Below, piece after piece: positions 46,232-55,541 of a stretch of DNA of 64,000 nucleotides. Below the pieces are notes generated by a model, which saw nothing but the letters and a program-made list of their open reading frames with translations, did not search any database and was not told where the DNA came from. Position 1 is the first letter of the stretch, and the number at the start of each line of letters is the position of its first letter. The DNA lies in the NCBI RefSeq assembly GCF_007859915.1, contig NZ_SJPM01000017.1:35739-99738 (forward strand). The letters run 5' to 3'. The translations under genes and the position numbers were made by a program. Source of the stretch: Neorhodopirellula pilleata. Its GTDB lineage: Bacteria; Planctomycetota; Planctomycetia; Pirellulales; Pirellulaceae.

Positions 46232-46612
46232 TCATTGTATCAACGATTCGGGTACCCGTTGCAAACGTCCCTGCCGGTCGATAACCGCCAAGGTGACGGT
46301 AGCTTGAACCAAGACTTGATCGCCGCGTTTGATTTCGTACTCATGGACAATCTTAGCAGCGGTCACGTTGACGATGCGAGTCGTTAGCTCGATTTGATCG
46401 TCATACCGGGCCGGGCTTTTATAGCGGCAATCGACCCGAGCGACGACGACAAACAGCCCGGCTTCCTCGACATCGCGGTAACGACCACCGGCCGAACGCA
46501 AGAACTCGGTTCGGCCGATCTCAAAATATCTCAGGTAGTTCGAATGATGGACGAACCCCATCGGGTCGCATTCGTCATACCGAACGCGTAATTGAATGGT
46601 TTGCTGCTTCAT
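46232..46612 (-). CDS. Acyl-CoA thioesterase, YbgC/4HBT type
   Basis: 126 aa hot-dog protein. RVRYDECDPMGFVHHSNYLRYFE is the 4-hydroxybenzoyl-CoA thioesterase signature with the catalytic Asp. Likely hydrolyses short acyl-CoAs in the cytoplasm. The gene begins 9 bp after the end of the gene at 46622, so the two are probably cotranscribed. Confidence 0.9.
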   Translation of the reverse strand: MKQQTIQLRVRYDECDPMGFVHHSNYLRYFEIGRTEFLRSAGGRYRDVEEAGLFVVVARVDCRYKSPARYDDQIELTTRIVNVTAAKIVHEYEIKRGDQVLVQATVTLAVIDRQGRLQRVPESLIQ

Positions 46613-46621
46613 GCGAGCAGA

Positions 46622-47068
46622 TTAGACGCTCGCACACCACTTGCCACCCTGGCGCGTGACCAAATTTTTGAGGGCCGCGAGCTCGACCAACGGTTCGTGG
46701 ATCAATAGCCAACTGACTTTTCCCTCAAATCCATTTTCAAAAGCCGCTTGCTTGACCGACTGCACATGGTCGAAGGCAGGTGAATCCGCGAAGGCAGCAT
46801 CGGTGGGAATCGCGAGGACCAGGTTGCAAGTGTCGCGAAATTCGGCATCTCGAAGGAAACGTTCGGTCGTCGAATACAATTCGCTTATCGCGACCGATCC
46901 GCAGTCGATGGCAATCAATTTTTTGTCTGGCAGATCAAGGGTGCGGAACAGTCGCCGTCGCATGTGGGCGACTTCCAATGGATCGGCGACAGTTTTCGAG
47001 CCAGGTTGGGAAACTGCAGGCTCGGTCAAAGAAATCGCTGAAGCTAAAACAGTCGCTAACGTACTCAT
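46622..47068 (-). CDS. Hypothetical protein upstream of the thioesterase
   Basis: 148 aa from ATG 47068 (MSTLATVLAS); an earlier start at 47182 is possible but its extra segment is not obviously protein-like. No family is recognised. The segment KKLIAIDCGSVAISELYSTTERFLRDAEFRDTCNLVLAIP suggests an alpha/beta fold. It shares a transcript with the thioesterase gene by spacing (9 bp). Confidence 0.55.
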   Translation of the reverse strand: MSTLATVLASAISLTEPAVSQPGSKTVADPLEVAHMRRRLFRTLDLPDKKLIAIDCGSVAISELYSTTERFLRDAEFRDTCNLVLAIPTDAAFADSPAFDHVQSVKQAAFENGFEGKVSWLLIHEPLVELAALKNLVTRQGGKWCASV

Positions 47069-47377
47069 CTCTTGATTCCACGCGGGATAAATCGGGATGC
47101 GACACTGCACCCCTCCATCGTTCATCAGCTCAGCAAAATCTGTGCCCCAGTAACTTGAAGCGAGTTTCCCGCCCACCGACAAAGGGTGGCGTCCTTCCGT
47201 CGCCCGTTTCCCAGAAATCAGGTTGGCGACTGAAAGTTGCCATCACGGGGCTGCAATGGAAAATTAATCTCCACCGAGCTGCAAATTCACGGTAAACTGA
47301 GGGTCCACCCCGAAGCGGAGTCACCGACCTCCCCTGCCCCGCCTCCTTCCCGCCGTCATCTGGAGACGATTGATACC

Positions 47378-50300
47378 GTGCGCCAGCCTACCCCTTCTTC
47401 GTTTCGCCGATGTTTGTCGGGAAGCTTGATTGCCATCGTCGTGGGGTCGTTCTCGATCTTGATCGCGGCTGAGCCGGACGCATCCGCCCCGAATCCGGAA
47501 CATGTTTCGTTTTTCGAATCGCGAATCCGGCCGGTTTTGGTCCAGCACTGCTATGAGTGTCACTCCGACCAAACCGACGACGTGGCGGGATCGCTGTGGC
47601 TCGACTCGGCCGGCGGAATGAAAGATGGCGGTGACAGCGGTCCGGCGATTGTGCCCGGGGATGTCGATGGCAGTTTGTTGATCTCGGCGATTCGATATGA
47701 ATCCTCCGAAATGCCGCCGAGCGGCCGGTTACCTGATCCGGTAATCGAAGATTTCGAAAAATGGATCCGCGATGGAGCCGTCGATCCACGCAGCTCTGCG
47801 GATCTACCCGGCCGACGGCTCGCCCCTTCCGGAATCGATCTCGAAGAAGGACGAAAGTTTTGGGCTTTTCAACCGGTACGATCTTCGACCATCCCCGTGA
47901 TGCAAGCCGATCAAAAACCGGCCGACTCATGGATCGATGCTTTCTTGAATGATGCGTTGTCTCATGCTGGTATCATTGCCAATGAAGATGCCTCGATCGA
48001 CGCTCAACTCCGCCGACTCTCGTTCGATCTAACCGGTTTGCCGCCCAGCGAAGATTTGATCGAGTCTTGGCGGTCCGACCCGAGTGAGCGTCATTGGATG
48101 AAAATTGTCGACGAACTACTCGCGTCGTCTGAGTTCGCCGAACATTGGGCACGTCATGAAATGGATGTCGCCCGATATGCCGACAGTAACGGTGCCGACT
48201 TCAATGCGACCCACCACGACGCCTGGCGATATCGAGATTACCTCGTTCGTAGCATCGCCCGCGACGTACCGATCGACGAAACCATCCGGCAACAGATCGC
48301 CGGCGACTTGTTACCATTCGCTACACCGGAGCAGCAGTACGACCAATTGGTCGCGACGACGTTCTTAATGATCGGCACAAAAATGCTGAGCGAACGCAAC
48401 AAGACCAAACTCATCATGGATGTCGTCGACGAACAGATCGATACCGTGGGACGTGCTTTCATGGCGTTGACGCTCGGATGTGCCCGCTGCCACGACCACA
48501 AATTTGATCCCGTTGCCACGGAAGATTACTACGCCTTGGCCGGGATTTTTCGCAGTACCCGGTCGCTCGAAGGCGAATCGCAAAGATACGTCAGCACGTG
48601 GCGTCCGACTCCACTACCAGCATCTCCGGATTTGATCGCCGCCCATGCGGCATACGACGCCAAAACGAAAGAGCTTCAACAGGCGATCAAGAAACAGAAA
48701 AGCGAACTGGAATCACTCCAAGCCCCCCAACCCGCACTCGAAGGCGTTGTGATCGATGATCGCGAGGCCGTTCAAGATGGCCAGTGGACCGAGTCGACCT
48801 ACATGCCCGGCTTCATCGGCGAAGGTTACGTTCACGACAACAATCGCGACAAAGGCGAGCGGTCGATTCAATTCCAAACCGCCCTGCCCGCCCCCGGCGA
48901 TTCGGACTCGGCCGGCGGAGCGGCAACGAAAATCGAATCCGCAATGCCGACTTGGGAAGTTCGCTTGTGGTACTCGCCCGGCACTACACGGGCGGCCAAT
49001 ATCCCGGCGACGATTCAGATCGGCGAACAGACCCACGAGTTGACGATCGACCAGCGGCAATCGGGCAACAAGGTCACGTTCTTGGTACTCGGAAGATGGA
49101 AAGCCGATTACGGCAGTGAACTCCGGTTGCGAATTTCCAATCACAACACGACCGGTTACGTGGTTGTCGATGCACTGCAAATCGTTCAGTTAGATGAATC
49201 CCAAGACGATCAAGCGGCAGGTCCCGACTCGGATCGGGTCGCCCGGATCGATTCGATCCGGCAACAACGCCAAGCTGCGTTCAAGAACGAAATCAAACGC
49301 CTTGAAGACGAATTGACCGCGCACAAAAAGATTGCACCGGAACGGTTGCCGCACGCGATGGCGGTCGCCGATCTTCCAGCCTCGCAATGCCGTGACTGCG
49401 AGGTCCACATTCGTGGCGAAATTAACAATCTAGGCGAGCCGGTCCCTCGCGGCTTCTTAAGGGTTTGCGGCAACGGCTCGTCGGTCATCCAGGCCGATCC
49501 ATCATCAGGCCCGCTTTCTCAATCGAGCGGTCGGTTGGAACTGGCGGATTGGTTGACCGATCCCGATCATCCACTGACCGCACGCGTTTCGGTCAATCGC
49601 ATTTGGATGCACCTGATGGGTGAAGGGATTGTCAGAACGGTTGACAACTTCGGCTCTCGCGGCGAACGCCCGGCCCATCCTGAGCTTCTCGATGCGTTGG
49701 CGATCGAATTGATCCGCAGTGGATGGAGTCGCAAGCAACTGATCCGCCAGATTGTTTTAACGAACGCCTACCGCCGCAGTTCCCAAGACAACCCGGACGC
49801 GGCGTCGATCGATCCCGAGAACCGTTTACTGTGGCGTGCCCACCGACGGCGGTTGACGGCCGAATCGATTCGGGACGCCATGTTGGTCGTATCGGGAACA
49901 TTGGATCGTTCACCCCGATACGACACTATGCGAAGCTACGGCGTGTTGGTTAGCAATAACAACGCGGATTCGAAAGCCAACAAGGTGGTGACGCTCGCTG
50001 ACCCGAAACGAACCATCTACCTTCCGATTATTCGCGGCGAGATCCCGACGTTGCTTTCGACGCTCGACGCCGCGGATCCGGATCTGTTAGTTGGCAAACG
50101 ACCGACGACCAACGTACCCGCCCAAGCATTCGCGTTGATCGGAAGCGACGAAGTGCGACATTGGGCTAAACTGACGGCGCAGCGATTGGTAAACGAGGTG
50201 CCTGCGGAACAGGATCGCGTCGAACCGGTTTATCGGCGGGTGTTGCAACGTTTTCCACAATCCGCTGATCGCGACTTGGTCAACGCTTGGATGAACAGCC

Positions 50301-50389
50301 CGGCGGCCAGTGAGATGGACGAAATCACACGTTGGCAATACTGGATCGCGGCCATGTTCGCGGGCACCGAATTTCGCTTTTTGGACTAA
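47378..50389 (+). CDS. PSCyt1/DUF1549/DUF1553 planctomycete cytochrome-like protein
   Basis: About 1003 aa if the GTG at 47378 is used; this places a signal peptide (LSGSLIAIVVGSFSILIAA) near the start. The open frame reaches 47237. The PSCyt1 domain has the heme-binding CYECHS with KDGGDSGPAIVPG. The DUF1549 domain (RLSFDLTGLPPSEDLIESW; CARCHDHKFDPV) and DUF1553 domain (ADWLTDPDHPLTARVSVNRIWMHLMG; RRRLTAESIRDAML) follow, split by an inserted galactose-binding-like segment (about 530-640). It is paired 9 bp upstream of the DUF1501 gene, a fixed planctomycete arrangement of unknown function. Confidence 0.9.
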   Translation: MRQPTPSSFRRCLSGSLIAIVVGSFSILIAAEPDASAPNPEHVSFFESRIRPVLVQHCYECHSDQTDDVAGSLWLDSAGGMKDGGDSGPAIVPGDVDGSLLISAIRYESSEMPPSGRLPDPVIEDFEKWIRDGAVDPRSSADLPGRRLAPSGIDLEEGRKFWAFQPVRSSTIPVMQADQKPADSWIDAFLNDALSHAGIIANEDASIDAQLRRLSFDLTGLPPSEDLIESWRSDPSERHWMKIVDELLASSEFAEHWARHEMDVARYADSNGADFNATHHDAWRYRDYLVRSIARDVPIDETIRQQIAGDLLPFATPEQQYDQLVATTFLMIGTKMLSERNKTKLIMDVVDEQIDTVGRAFMALTLGCARCHDHKFDPVATEDYYALAGIFRSTRSLEGESQRYVSTWRPTPLPASPDLIAAHAAYDAKTKELQQAIKKQKSELESLQAPQPALEGVVIDDREAVQDGQWTESTYMPGFIGEGYVHDNNRDKGERSIQFQTALPAPGDSDSAGGAATKIESAMPTWEVRLWYSPGTTRAANIPATIQIGEQTHELTIDQRQSGNKVTFLVLGRWKADYGSELRLRISNHNTTGYVVVDALQIVQLDESQDDQAAGPDSDRVARIDSIRQQRQAAFKNEIKRLEDELTAHKKIAPERLPHAMAVADLPASQCRDCEVHIRGEINNLGEPVPRGFLRVCGNGSSVIQADPSSGPLSQSSGRLELADWLTDPDHPLTARVSVNRIWMHLMGEGIVRTVDNFGSRGERPAHPELLDALAIELIRSGWSRKQLIRQIVLTNAYRRSSQDNPDAASIDPENRLLWRAHRRRLTAESIRDAMLVVSGTLDRSPRYDTMRSYGVLVSNNNADSKANKVVTLADPKRTIYLPIIRGEIPTLLSTLDAADPDLLVGKRPTTNVPAQAFALIGSDEVRHWAKLTAQRLVNEVPAEQDRVEPVYRRVLQRFPQSADRDLVNAWMNSPAASEMDEITRWQYWIAAMFAGTEFRFLD

Positions 50390-50398
50390 GGACAAACC

Positions 50399-51787
50399 AT
50401 GCAAACTCAACGGCACTCCCCTGCCCTGCTCCGCCGCGACATGATGGCGACGACCGCTTTTTCGATCGGTGCGTTGTCGGTATCGGCATCGGCCCCGAGG
50501 ATGACGTGGGCCGGTCCATCAGCTGATTCCGGTGTCACATCGGGGCTTCATCATCCCGCCCGGGCCAAGCGGGTGATTTTTTTGTTCATGCACGGCGGCC
50601 CGAGCCATGTCGATACGTTCGACTACAAACCCATGCTCGATCGTGACGACGGCAAGCCGTTGCCGTTCGCCCTGCCGGCCGCGATTGACGCCAAACCGAC
50701 GTTGATGAAAGGCCCGTGGAAGTTCGCTCAGCACGGCCAAAGCGGTTTGTGGGGCAGCGACTTGCTACCCGAAATGAATCGTCATTTGGATTCCTTGTGT
50801 GTGATTCGTTCGATGCACACGCGTGGTCAATCCCACGGCCAAGCCGTCGGCATGGTCAACACGGGCAGTGACAACTTCGTCCGCCCGAGCTTGGGTGCCT
50901 GGATCAGCTACGGTCTCGGCAGTGGTCATCCGGACTTGCCCGCGCACGTCGCGATCGGCCCGGCCACCGCTCACGGCGGTCCGCGAAACTTCGGTGCCGC
51001 ATTCCTGCCCGCCAAACATCAGGCGACCGTGATCGGAAAGAACGGCAAGCCGGGTTCGGGCAAGATCGAGTACCTCGAGTCGGCCGACGAGTTCCAGTTC
51101 GACTTGGTCAATCAAATCAATCGCCAGCACCTTCATCAACTCGGTGGTGATCGCGAAGTCGAGGGTGCGATCGAAGCCGTCGATCTGGCCCGACGGATGC
51201 GGGCGACCGCTCCGACGGTCATGAATTTGGAAGCCGAATCAGAAGCCACTCAAAAAGCCTACGGCATCGGCGAAAAAGCGACCGATGCGTATGGGCGAGG
51301 TTGCTTGATGGCCCGTCGGCTGGTCGAGGCGGGGGTTCGGTTCGTCAGCGTCAGCAGTGGCCAAGTGTGGGACCAACACGGCAATTTAGAAAAAGGTCAT
51401 TCCAGTAACGCCTTGGCGACCGATCGTCCGATCGCGGCCTTAATCGCCGACTTGAAACAACGCGGCCTTTGGGAAGACACCCTGATCGTGTGGGGCGGTG
51501 AATTTGGACGCACACCGGTGGTGCAAGGCAGCAACGGGCGAGATCACAACCCGCAAGGTTTCACGATGCTGCTCGGCGGAGGAGGCGTTCGACCGGGAAT
51601 CGCCTACGGCGAGACCGACGAATACGGTTACCACGCGGTGCGAGACCGGGTTCACATGCACGATCTGCACGCCACGATCTTACACTTACTCGGGATCGAC
51701 CACGAACGCTTGACGTTCCCCTACGCCGGCCGCGACTTCCGCCTGACCGACGTGCATGGGCGGGTGGTGAAGGATTTGATCGTCTAA
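50399..51787 (+). CDS. DUF1501 protein
   Basis: 462 aa. The N-terminus has a Tat-like leader (LLRRDMMATTAFSIGALSVSASA). The body is a sulfatase-like alkaline-phosphatase fold: FLFMHGGPSHVDTFDYKP, LWGSDLLPEMNRHLDSLCVIRSM and VWGGEFGRTPVVQG, then RDHNPQGFTMLLGGGGV. It always accompanies DUF1549/DUF1553 proteins; both are probably exported and may act on sulfated or phosphorylated carbohydrates, but this is unproven. Confidence 0.93.
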   Translation: MQTQRHSPALLRRDMMATTAFSIGALSVSASAPRMTWAGPSADSGVTSGLHHPARAKRVIFLFMHGGPSHVDTFDYKPMLDRDDGKPLPFALPAAIDAKPTLMKGPWKFAQHGQSGLWGSDLLPEMNRHLDSLCVIRSMHTRGQSHGQAVGMVNTGSDNFVRPSLGAWISYGLGSGHPDLPAHVAIGPATAHGGPRNFGAAFLPAKHQATVIGKNGKPGSGKIEYLESADEFQFDLVNQINRQHLHQLGGDREVEGAIEAVDLARRMRATAPTVMNLEAESEATQKAYGIGEKATDAYGRGCLMARRLVEAGVRFVSVSSGQVWDQHGNLEKGHSSNALATDRPIAALIADLKQRGLWEDTLIVWGGEFGRTPVVQGSNGRDHNPQGFTMLLGGGGVRPGIAYGETDEYGYHAVRDRVHMHDLHATILHLLGIDHERLTFPYAGRDFRLTDVHGRVVKDLIV

Positions 51788-51826
51788 CGGGCTGTTTTTA
51801 GTTGCATACCGAATCACAACCATTAG

Positions 51827-51848
51827 CCGATGGGCGTTAGCCCCGGTT
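51827..51848 (+). repeat. CCGATGGGCGTTAGCCCCGGTT element
   Basis: Second copy of the 22-bp word at 35486-35507, here in the plus orientation and in the gap after the DUF1501 gene. Related short palindromic words (GGCCGTGTAAACCGCCGC) follow. Confidence 0.6.
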
Positions 51849-51930
51849 AACGGCCGTGTAAACCGCCGCTAACGCGGTACGGCTAATTAAATCAACAGCC
51901 CGCTAGCCACGGGCCTCGCTTGTCGACGTC

Positions 51931-52593
51931 TTACCGCAAATCATCCCGATCGATCACTGGGTTGGCGGAACCTTGACTGATCAAGACCATCAATCCTTGT
52001 TGCGGGCGGTTGGCGTTCATCGCGACGCGATCGAACGGCACGCCGTAGCACGCGTAATTACCCGTGGCGGTGTCGAGCACATAGACGACCGAGAAACCGA
52101 CCGGTCGGTTGCTGCTGCGGGGAAAGTCCGCCGTGCCGGTCGCCATGATGTAGGTCCCGCCTTTGCCGTCGGTGCCCAACGCGTCGGCAACGTTACATGT
52201 GAACGTGGCCAAGAAACGTCCCATCCGCGGATAGACGACACTGCACTGCAACAGTCCGGAGTTGTGATCCAACACGAACAGGGCCTCGGTGCCTTCGCTG
52301 ATCAATCCTGTCGCGAGTGAGTATTTTTCGCTGGTCACCGCCGCCGTCGCGTTGGCGATCGGCAAGTCGGACCATGGATTAGCGGACGATTTTTCAGCTT
52401 GTCGGCGGGCTTCGTCGGCCGCGCCGGCAAAGTACGTGGCTGCCCCGATGGCGGTGAGTGTGACGACCGCGCATCCGACCGCCCAAAGGCGGGAAACATT
52501 GAAAAAACCACTCAAACCACAGCACGAGGGTTTCGCGAGGGACTCGGCGGACACGGGCAGCGAGGTCGGATCGGATTCGGTTTCGTGGTTCAT
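51931..52593 (-). CDS. Membrane-anchored hypothetical protein
   Basis: 220 aa from ATG 52593. A single membrane segment (about 36-58, LWAVGCAVVTLTAIGAATYFAG) is followed by an extracytoplasmic part with beta-propeller-like repeats (EALFVLDHNSGLLQCSVVYP; VVYVLDTATGNYACYGVP). No catalytic motif is seen. It is divergent from the oxidoreductase gene at 52771. Confidence 0.65.
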   Translation of the reverse strand: MNHETESDPTSLPVSAESLAKPSCCGLSGFFNVSRLWAVGCAVVTLTAIGAATYFAGAADEARRQAEKSSANPWSDLPIANATAAVTSEKYSLATGLISEGTEALFVLDHNSGLLQCSVVYPRMGRFLATFTCNVADALGTDGKGGTYIMATGTADFPRSSNRPVGFSVVYVLDTATGNYACYGVPFDRVAMNANRPQQGLMVLISQGSANPVIDRDDLR

Positions 52594-52770
52594 GACGGTG
52601 CTTGCAATCTCGGGCTGGAAAGGACGGGCGTGATGGGAACCGTTGCGTCCATTGTATCGGTTGGCCGTGGGCTTTACGATTGCAATTCGAAATTCGATTT
52701 TCGCGCTCCGTACGCGGCGGAAATCCTTCTTTTGATCCCAATCAACCAACTATCCACAAGAGAAATTGAC

Positions 52771-53967
52771 ATGGCGTTGAACTCCCCTTTGGCTCGCAAA
52801 CTTCGTATGGGCATCGTTGGCGGCGGAATCGGATCGTTCATCGGTCGCGTCCACACGATCGCCGCAGGACTCGATAACCGAGCCGAACTGGTCGCCGGTG
52901 CGTTCTCAAGCGACCCACAACGGAGCAAAGAATCCGCCCCCGGTTACGGGGTCGACGATTCGCGAGCCTACGGCAGCTATGAAGCGATGCTGGACGCCGA
53001 ATCTCGCTTGCCCGAAGACCAACGGATTGATTTCGTTAGTGTCACGACACCCAACCACACGCACTTTGAAATCGCCAAAGCCGCCGTCGAAGCCGGGTTC
53101 AATGTCGTCTGCGACAAACCGATGACGCTCGACCTCGATCAAGCCGAACAGTTGCTCAAGACGGTCGAGAACTCCGACGTCGTTTTTGCGTTAACACACA
53201 ACTACACCGGTTACCCGCTGATCCGCCAAGCCCGTGAGATGATCCTCGGCGGAGAACTCGGCAAGATCAACGCGATCCGTGCCCAGTACATTCAAGGCTG
53301 GTTGGCCGAGAAACTTGAAGACAGCGATCACAAGCAAGCGTCCTGGCGAACCGACCCGTCCAAAAGCGGTGCCGCAGGTGCCTTCGGCGACATCGCCACC
53401 CACGCCTTCAACCTGGGACGTTACGTCACCGGCGAGTTGCCTGAATCGGTCAGTTGCCACTTGAAATCGTTCGTCGATGGACGTGTTCTGGACGATTACG
53501 GGACCGCAGTGATTCGCTACCAAAGCGGCGCGATGGGAACCGTCACCGCCTCGCAAATCAGTCACGGACGCGAGAACGATCTCGAGATCGAAGTCGACGG
53601 AACGCTCGGTTCGCTGCGTTGGCGCCAAGAGAACCCGAATGAAATGATCGTCCGCAAGAACGGCAAGCCACATCAAATCTACACCCGCGACCCGAACGCG
53701 GAGTACATGAAAGACCTTGCCGCCTCCTCGTGTCGGATTCCCTCAGGACACCCCGAAGGATTTTTCAGCGCGTTTTCAAACATCTACGCGGCGGCGTTCG
53801 ATGACATGGCCAAACGCGCCGAAGGCCAACCGTTTGAAAAGCGGAACACGATCTACCCGAACGTGTATGACGGCGTCGAAGGCATGCTATTCATCCAACA
53901 ATGCGTCAACAGCAGCAAGCAAGACGCGGCGTGGTTGCCATTAAAACACGACGCCGCGCGGCGATAA
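52771..53967 (+). CDS. Gfo/Idh/MocA family oxidoreductase, cytoplasmic type
   Basis: 398 aa from ATG 52771; the open frame upstream covers the divergent neighbour in antisense. Rossmann motif MGIVGGGIGSFIGRVHT, then VCDKPMTLDLDQAE (the EKP-type motif as DKP) and GDIATHAFNLGRYVTG. No signal peptide, unlike the one at 42717. It is an NAD(P)-dependent sugar or inositol dehydrogenase. A fragment of an Rpn nuclease gene begins immediately at its stop codon. Confidence 0.92.
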   Translation: MALNSPLARKLRMGIVGGGIGSFIGRVHTIAAGLDNRAELVAGAFSSDPQRSKESAPGYGVDDSRAYGSYEAMLDAESRLPEDQRIDFVSVTTPNHTHFEIAKAAVEAGFNVVCDKPMTLDLDQAEQLLKTVENSDVVFALTHNYTGYPLIRQAREMILGGELGKINAIRAQYIQGWLAEKLEDSDHKQASWRTDPSKSGAAGAFGDIATHAFNLGRYVTGELPESVSCHLKSFVDGRVLDDYGTAVIRYQSGAMGTVTASQISHGRENDLEIEVDGTLGSLRWRQENPNEMIVRKNGKPHQIYTRDPNAEYMKDLAASSCRIPSGHPEGFFSAFSNIYAAAFDDMAKRAEGQPFEKRNTIYPNVYDGVEGMLFIQQCVNSSKQDAAWLPLKHDAARR

Positions 53968-54294
53968 TCATTTCCGCTAAAACGGAGAACAAACAAATGC
54001 ACGACCAACGCGAGAAAGCCCAACGAGACTACGATTGGGCCATCTCGGGTGCCCGTGAAGAAGGACGAGAGGTGGGACGTAAAGAAGGACGTAAAGAAGG
54101 ACGTAAAGAAGGACGTAAAGAAGGACTCGAAGAAGGACTCGAACGCGGAATCATTGCCGGTCGAATCCAGACGCTACAAGAAATCCTCGGAGATGCACCT
54201 ACGACGACGGCCTCCTTGACTGAACTTTCACCTGGATGCACTTACGACCCAACTTGCAGTGTTGCAGCAACGACTCCGCGATCGCCAAGCGTGA
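53966..54294 (+). pseudogene. Rpn family nuclease, C-terminal fragment (copy 1)
   Basis: Begins right at the oxidoreductase stop with the sequence coding ISAKTENKQMHDQREKAQRDYDWAIS, and ends at the TGA at 54292-54294 if one extra T is ignored (GAACTTTCACC here, GAACTTCACC in copy 2). The N-terminal PD-(D/E)XK part is missing. The tail contains a 12-bp tandem repeat coding GRKE units. Rpn proteins (PF12784) are recombination-promoting nucleases. Copy 2 lies at 56199. Confidence 0.8.
54075..54122 (+). repeat. 12-bp tandem repeat, 4 units
   Basis: GGACGTAAAGAA is repeated four times in the coil of the Rpn fragment (54075-54122), coding GRKE units. In copy 2 of the gene the matching coil has GREE-type units of a different number. 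Confidence 0.9.
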
Positions 54295-54346
54295 CCCGTT
54301 TTCACTTACAATGACCGCAAGTGCATCTACGACTGCCCCGATCGGG

Positions 54347-55009
54347 TCTTGCTCCAGAGATCCGATCGGGTATGTCGATGGGTATTCTTTGTATCGAGCC
54401 TACTGGAGCCTGGACATGCTCGATCCAACCGGAACTAATTGTGAAGACAAGTGCATTGCTGCCGGCAATAAGCAAAATGTAATGTTTACCGGGTTCAGGC
54501 TCCGGCCAGCAAATAAGTCAACCAGTCCTGGAGTGTTAGATTCAGGAACTGGAATGATTAGCGACACGGATACACTTGCGTTAATTGCGTCTGTTGGAGG
54601 CATAGCAGCGTCTGCCGCTCAAGGGGTAACTTCTGCTATGATGCAAGCGGCAGAATCTCTCACGGATGCGGAACGAAGCCAGGGGTTGACGGACGCAGTG
54701 AATTCTGTGTTGGGAACAATTGATGGCGCAATGATGAAGCAAAAGAGCGTGAAAATCTGGATATCGGTGATGGGCCAGTGCTGCGAGGAGGAATCATGCT
54801 GTATTTTTGCGAAACGACTTGACTGGCAGGATCATCCCTTTTGGTTCCGTTGCGATGTTGGAAACTCTGGACCGAATGCTGGTGCAGGCATCGCAAGTTT
54901 CTCAAGCACTGACGTATCTGGAATTGCGAACGCAGTGAGCGACTGCACACGTAAAGCAATCGCTGGATTCGATTGTTCAAAGGGGTCAAATGCAGATCCT
55001 GTTAAGTAG
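54347..55009 (+). pseudogene. Orphan Rhs C-terminal tip with a variable end domain
   Basis: No start codon or Rhs core precedes it. The frame opens with SCSRDPIGYVDGYSLYRAYW and LDPTGT, the conserved end of the Rhs barrel (RDPIG...DPTG). It continues as a 200-residue variable domain with several Cys (GQCCEEESCCIF) and no recognised toxin motif. Orphan Rhs tips of this sort arise by displacement of the old C-terminus. It overlaps the lipoprotein gene by 20 nt, as toxin-immunity pairs often do. Function of the tip is not known. Confidence 0.65.
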
Positions 55010-55541
55010 TCCCGTTAGAGCAGTTGCAGTCTTCTTGGCTGCGATGCTGTTGTCCGGTTGTTTTGCCAAACGCGATTCCGCTCGCAGTAAGCTTCGCTCT
55101 TACCTTGAGTTGTATTCGTCGGGCAAATTATCCAGCAATGCCTTGGCTGCTTCCGATTACGAACTAATGCTGGGTCGTTTAGATGCGAGCCAAGATCCAT
55201 ATGTGTACTTGTTTCATGAGCGAATAGGCAACCAGTTAGTTGTCTACTGGTTCGGGGTAGACGAATTTGCTAACGAAATTGAGGTCGTCTTTGAAGATGG
55301 AACAGTGCTCCACAGCAATCCCAGCGAATATCGAGTTGGCAACAAACAATCTTTATCTATCGGTGAGCCACAATATTTTTCTATTTCGATTGCAGATAGA
55401 GTTGACGTTTCAAAAGTCGTTAAGATTCGCGTTAGTAACCGATCGAACGGGGAATCCAGCCGCGAGAGGAGGAGACTCGCGCCGGGGGCAGACGCGGGAT
55501 TCGGGATTGAAGGACAGTTGAAATCCGAATCCGGAGTTTGA
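54990..55541 (+). CDS. Lipoprotein next to the Rhs tip, possible immunity protein
   Basis: 183 aa. Signal peptide with lipobox LLSGC (VRAVAVFLAAMLLSGCFAK). The mature part has an all-beta look (QLVVYWFGVDEFANEIEVVFEDGTVL) and no known domain. The last 30 residues (RERRRLAPGADAGFGIEG) resemble repeat-like DNA read as coding, so the natural end may have been lost. The 20-nt overlap with the Rhs tip suggests a cognate pair; this is inference. Confidence 0.6.
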   Translation: MQILLSSPVRAVAVFLAAMLLSGCFAKRDSARSKLRSYLELYSSGKLSSNALAASDYELMLGRLDASQDPYVYLFHERIGNQLVVYWFGVDEFANEIEVVFEDGTVLHSNPSEYRVGNKQSLSIGEPQYFSISIADRVDVSKVVKIRVSNRSNGESSRERRRLAPGADAGFGIEGQLKSESGV

